This document shows, piece after piece, positions 43,912 to 45,507 of a DNA stretch of 45,507 nt (its first letter is position 1; each line of letters begins with the position of its first letter). Made by a program: the position numbers and the translations under genes. The notes below the pieces were generated by a model, which saw only the letters and a program-made list of their open reading frames with translations, did no database searches and was not told the DNA's origin. Source of the stretch: Pseudomonadota bacterium (lineage in GTDB: Bacteria; Pseudomonadota; Gammaproteobacteria; Burkholderiales; Rhodocyclaceae); NCBI GenBank assembly GCA_029780075.1, contig JAKOZI010000180.1, positions 1 through 45,507 of the forward strand, read 5' to 3'.

Positions 43912-45507
43912 TTACGACGCCGGCGCTGCTGCCCCGGCTCCACCCTCTTCGACCGTCAGGGCTTTCATCGACAGGCGCACGCGACCCTTCTCGTCGGCTT
44001 CGAGTACCTTGACGCGCACTTTCTGGCCTTCCTTGAGATAATCGGCGACGGCATTGACGCGTTCGTTGGCAATCTGCGAAATATGCAGCAGGCCGTCTCG
44101 TCCAGGCAGGATGCTGACGATGGCGCCGAAGTCGAGCAGCTTGAGCACGGTGCCGTCATAGACCTTGCCGACTTCGACGTCGGCGGTGATCGACTCGATT
44201 CTCGCCCGCGCGGCATCGGCCGCGTCACCGCTGACCGAGGCGATGGTAATCGTGCCGTCGTCCTTGATGTCGATGGTCGTCCCGGTTTCCTCGGTGATCG
44301 CCCGGATCACCGCACCGCCCTTGCCGATCACGTCGCGGATCTTCTCGGGGTTGATCTTCATGGTGTACAGGCGCGGGGCGTAGGTCGAGACTTCCTCGCG
44401 GTGTCCGGACATCGAGTCCTGCATCTGCTTGAGAATGTGCAGGCGTGCTTCGCCGGCCTGCGCCAGGGCGACCTGCATGATCTCCTTGGTGATGCCCTGG
44501 ATCTTGATGTCCATCTGCAGCGCGGTGACCCCGGAATCGGTACCGGCGACCTTGAAATCCATGTCGCCGAGGTGATCCTCGTCGCCGAGGATGTCGGTCA
44601 GCACGGCGACGCGATTGCCCTCCTTGATCAGACCCATGGCGATTCCGGCGACGTGTGCCTTGAGCGGCACACCCGCATCCATCAGGGCCAGCGAGGCGCC
44701 GCAGACACTGGCCATCGAACTCGAACCGTTGGATTCGGTGATCTCGGAGACGACGCGGATCGAGTACGAGAAGTCTTCCACCGATGGCAGCACGGCCAGT
44801 AGTGCCCGTTTGGCCAGCCTGCCATGTCCGATCTCACGCCGCTTTGGCGTGCCGACGCGTCCGCATTCGCCGGTTGCATAGGGAGGGAAGTTGTAGTGCA
44901 GCATGAAACGGTCACGATATTCGCCGGACAGCGCGTCGATGATCTGCTCGTCACGGCCGGTGCCGAGCGTGGCCACGACGATGGCCTGGGTTTCACCACG
45001 GGTAAACAGGGACGAACCGTGCGCCCGCGGCAAAACGCCCGAGCGGATCGCGATCGGCCTGACCGTACGCGTGTCGCGACCGTCGATTCTTGGCTCGCCG
45101 GCCAGGATGCGGCCGCGTACGATGCGCGCTTCGGCGGCGGAAACCATGTTGCGCACCGCGTTGGCGTCCGGGGCGTCGTCACCGGCGGTCAGGACCTCGA
45201 CGGCGTAGGCGGTGATCTCCTTGATGCGCTGGCTGCGTAGCTGTTTGCTGGTGATCCGGTAGGCCTCCTGCAGCTCGGCATCGACCAGTTGGTCGAGCTT
45301 GCCGTGGACCGCTTCGTTTCTCGCTGCCGGTGTCCAGTCCCATTCCGGTTTGCCGGCTGCATCGGCCAGTTCGTTGATGGTGTCGATCGCCGCCTGCATC
45401 TGCTGGTGCCCATAGACCACGGCACCGAGCATGACTTCCTCCGAGAGTTCCCTGGCCTCCGACTCGACCATCAGGACCGCCGACTGCGTACCGGCGACGA
45501 CCAGATT
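43912..45507 (-). CDS. pnp: Polyribonucleotide nucleotidyltransferase (N-terminus beyond window)
   Basis: The window holds the C-terminal 531 residues of PNPase, a trimeric phosphorolytic 3'-5' exoribonuclease and degradosome component. The frame is open to the right edge, entering at [18 protein letters not shown] in the first RNase PH domain. The all-alpha linker, the second RNase PH domain ([25 protein letters not shown]...[14 protein letters not shown]), a KH domain ([25 protein letters not shown]) and an S1 domain ([32 protein letters not shown]) follow. It ends with a Gly/Ala-rich tail. rpsO, the usual upstream neighbour, would lie outside. Confidence 0.96.
   Translation of the reverse strand, partial: NLVVAGTQSAVLMVESEARELSEEVMLGAVVYGHQQMQAAIDTINELADAAGKPEWDWTPAARNEAVHGKLDQLVDAELQEAYRITSKQLRSQRIKEITAYAVEVLTAGDDAPDANAVRNMVSAAEARIVRGRILAGEPRIDGRDTRTVRPIAIRSGVLPRAHGSSLFTRGETQAIVVATLGTGRDEQIIDALSGEYRDRFMLHYNFPPYATGECGRVGTPKRREIGHGRLAKRALLAVLPSVEDFSYSIRVVSEITESNGSSSMASVCGASLALMDAGVPLKAHVAGIAMGLIKEGNRVAVLTDILGDEDHLGDMDFKVAGTDSGVTALQMDIKIQGITKEIMQVALAQAGEARLHILKQMQDSMSGHREEVSTYAPRLYTMKINPEKIRDVIGKGGAVIRAITEETGTTIDIKDDGTITIASVSGDAADAARARIESITADVEVGKVYDGTVLKLLDFGAIVSILPGRDGLLHISQIANERVNAVADYLKEGQKVRVKVLEADEKGRVRLSMKALTVEEGGAGAAAPAS

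Overview
The window looks like a chromosomal segment of a high-GC betaproteobacterium. The best fit is the Rhodocyclales, resembling 'Candidatus Accumulibacter' and its relatives. This is inferred from protein resemblance and from the gene order mdh - gntR - sdhCDAB - sdhE - gltA - sucA - sucB - lpdA, which is characteristic of betaproteobacteria; no 16S gene is present to confirm it. No tRNA, rRNA or CRISPR array was seen.

Layout. Positions 1-1500 are a scarred accessory edge. It holds the 5' end of an IS1182-like transposase running off the left side, the N-terminal stub of a membrane sensor gene, a stand-alone receiver-domain protein, about 490 bp without a recognisable gene, and a radC gene cut off before its metal-binding motif. 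A large CHASE/PAS hybrid histidine kinase (2178-5630) follows. From 5877 the content is mostly housekeeping: coaBC-dut, a desaturase-dsbB pair, an RstA/RstB-like two-component system followed by two tiny overlapping ORFs, and an MBL-fold hydrolase.

Positions 12906-25580 are a TCA-cycle island. Citrate synthase, the 2-oxoglutarate dehydrogenase complex (E1, E2, E3) and succinate dehydrogenase with its flavinylation factor lie on the minus strand. A GntR-type regulator is divergent from malate dehydrogenase. The gntR-mdh gap holds a near-consensus sigma70 promoter wrapped in TCTTAT/ATAAGA palindromes, a likely operator for the regulator. Strong hairpin-U terminators close gltA, lpdA and mdh.

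Positions 25695-36424 carry a CitE-like lyase, a MazG-like pyrophosphohydrolase, rlmJ, a nitronate monooxygenase-like protein, a divergent GTP cyclohydrolase I homologue whose catalytic His is replaced by Gln, an RluA-type pseudouridine synthase, an NnrS-like membrane protein, two glutathione S-transferases, inorganic pyrophosphatase, glutamine-dependent NAD synthetase and the PII protein GlnB. Positions 36438-45507 hold a Smr-domain protein, thioredoxin reductase, a CRP-like regulator, ftsK-lolA, a complete IS4-family element, dksA and the 3' part of pnp.

The most interesting signals are: (1) a canonical A_AAA_AAG slippery heptamer in the IS4 transposase, exactly where a -1 shift restores the conserved C-terminal tail; (2) the FolE homologue with His-to-Gln at the catalytic position; (3) the palindromic operator over the mdh promoter; (4) a long palindrome between sucB and lpdA that reaches into the sucB stop codon; and (5) the gene truncations at the left edge.
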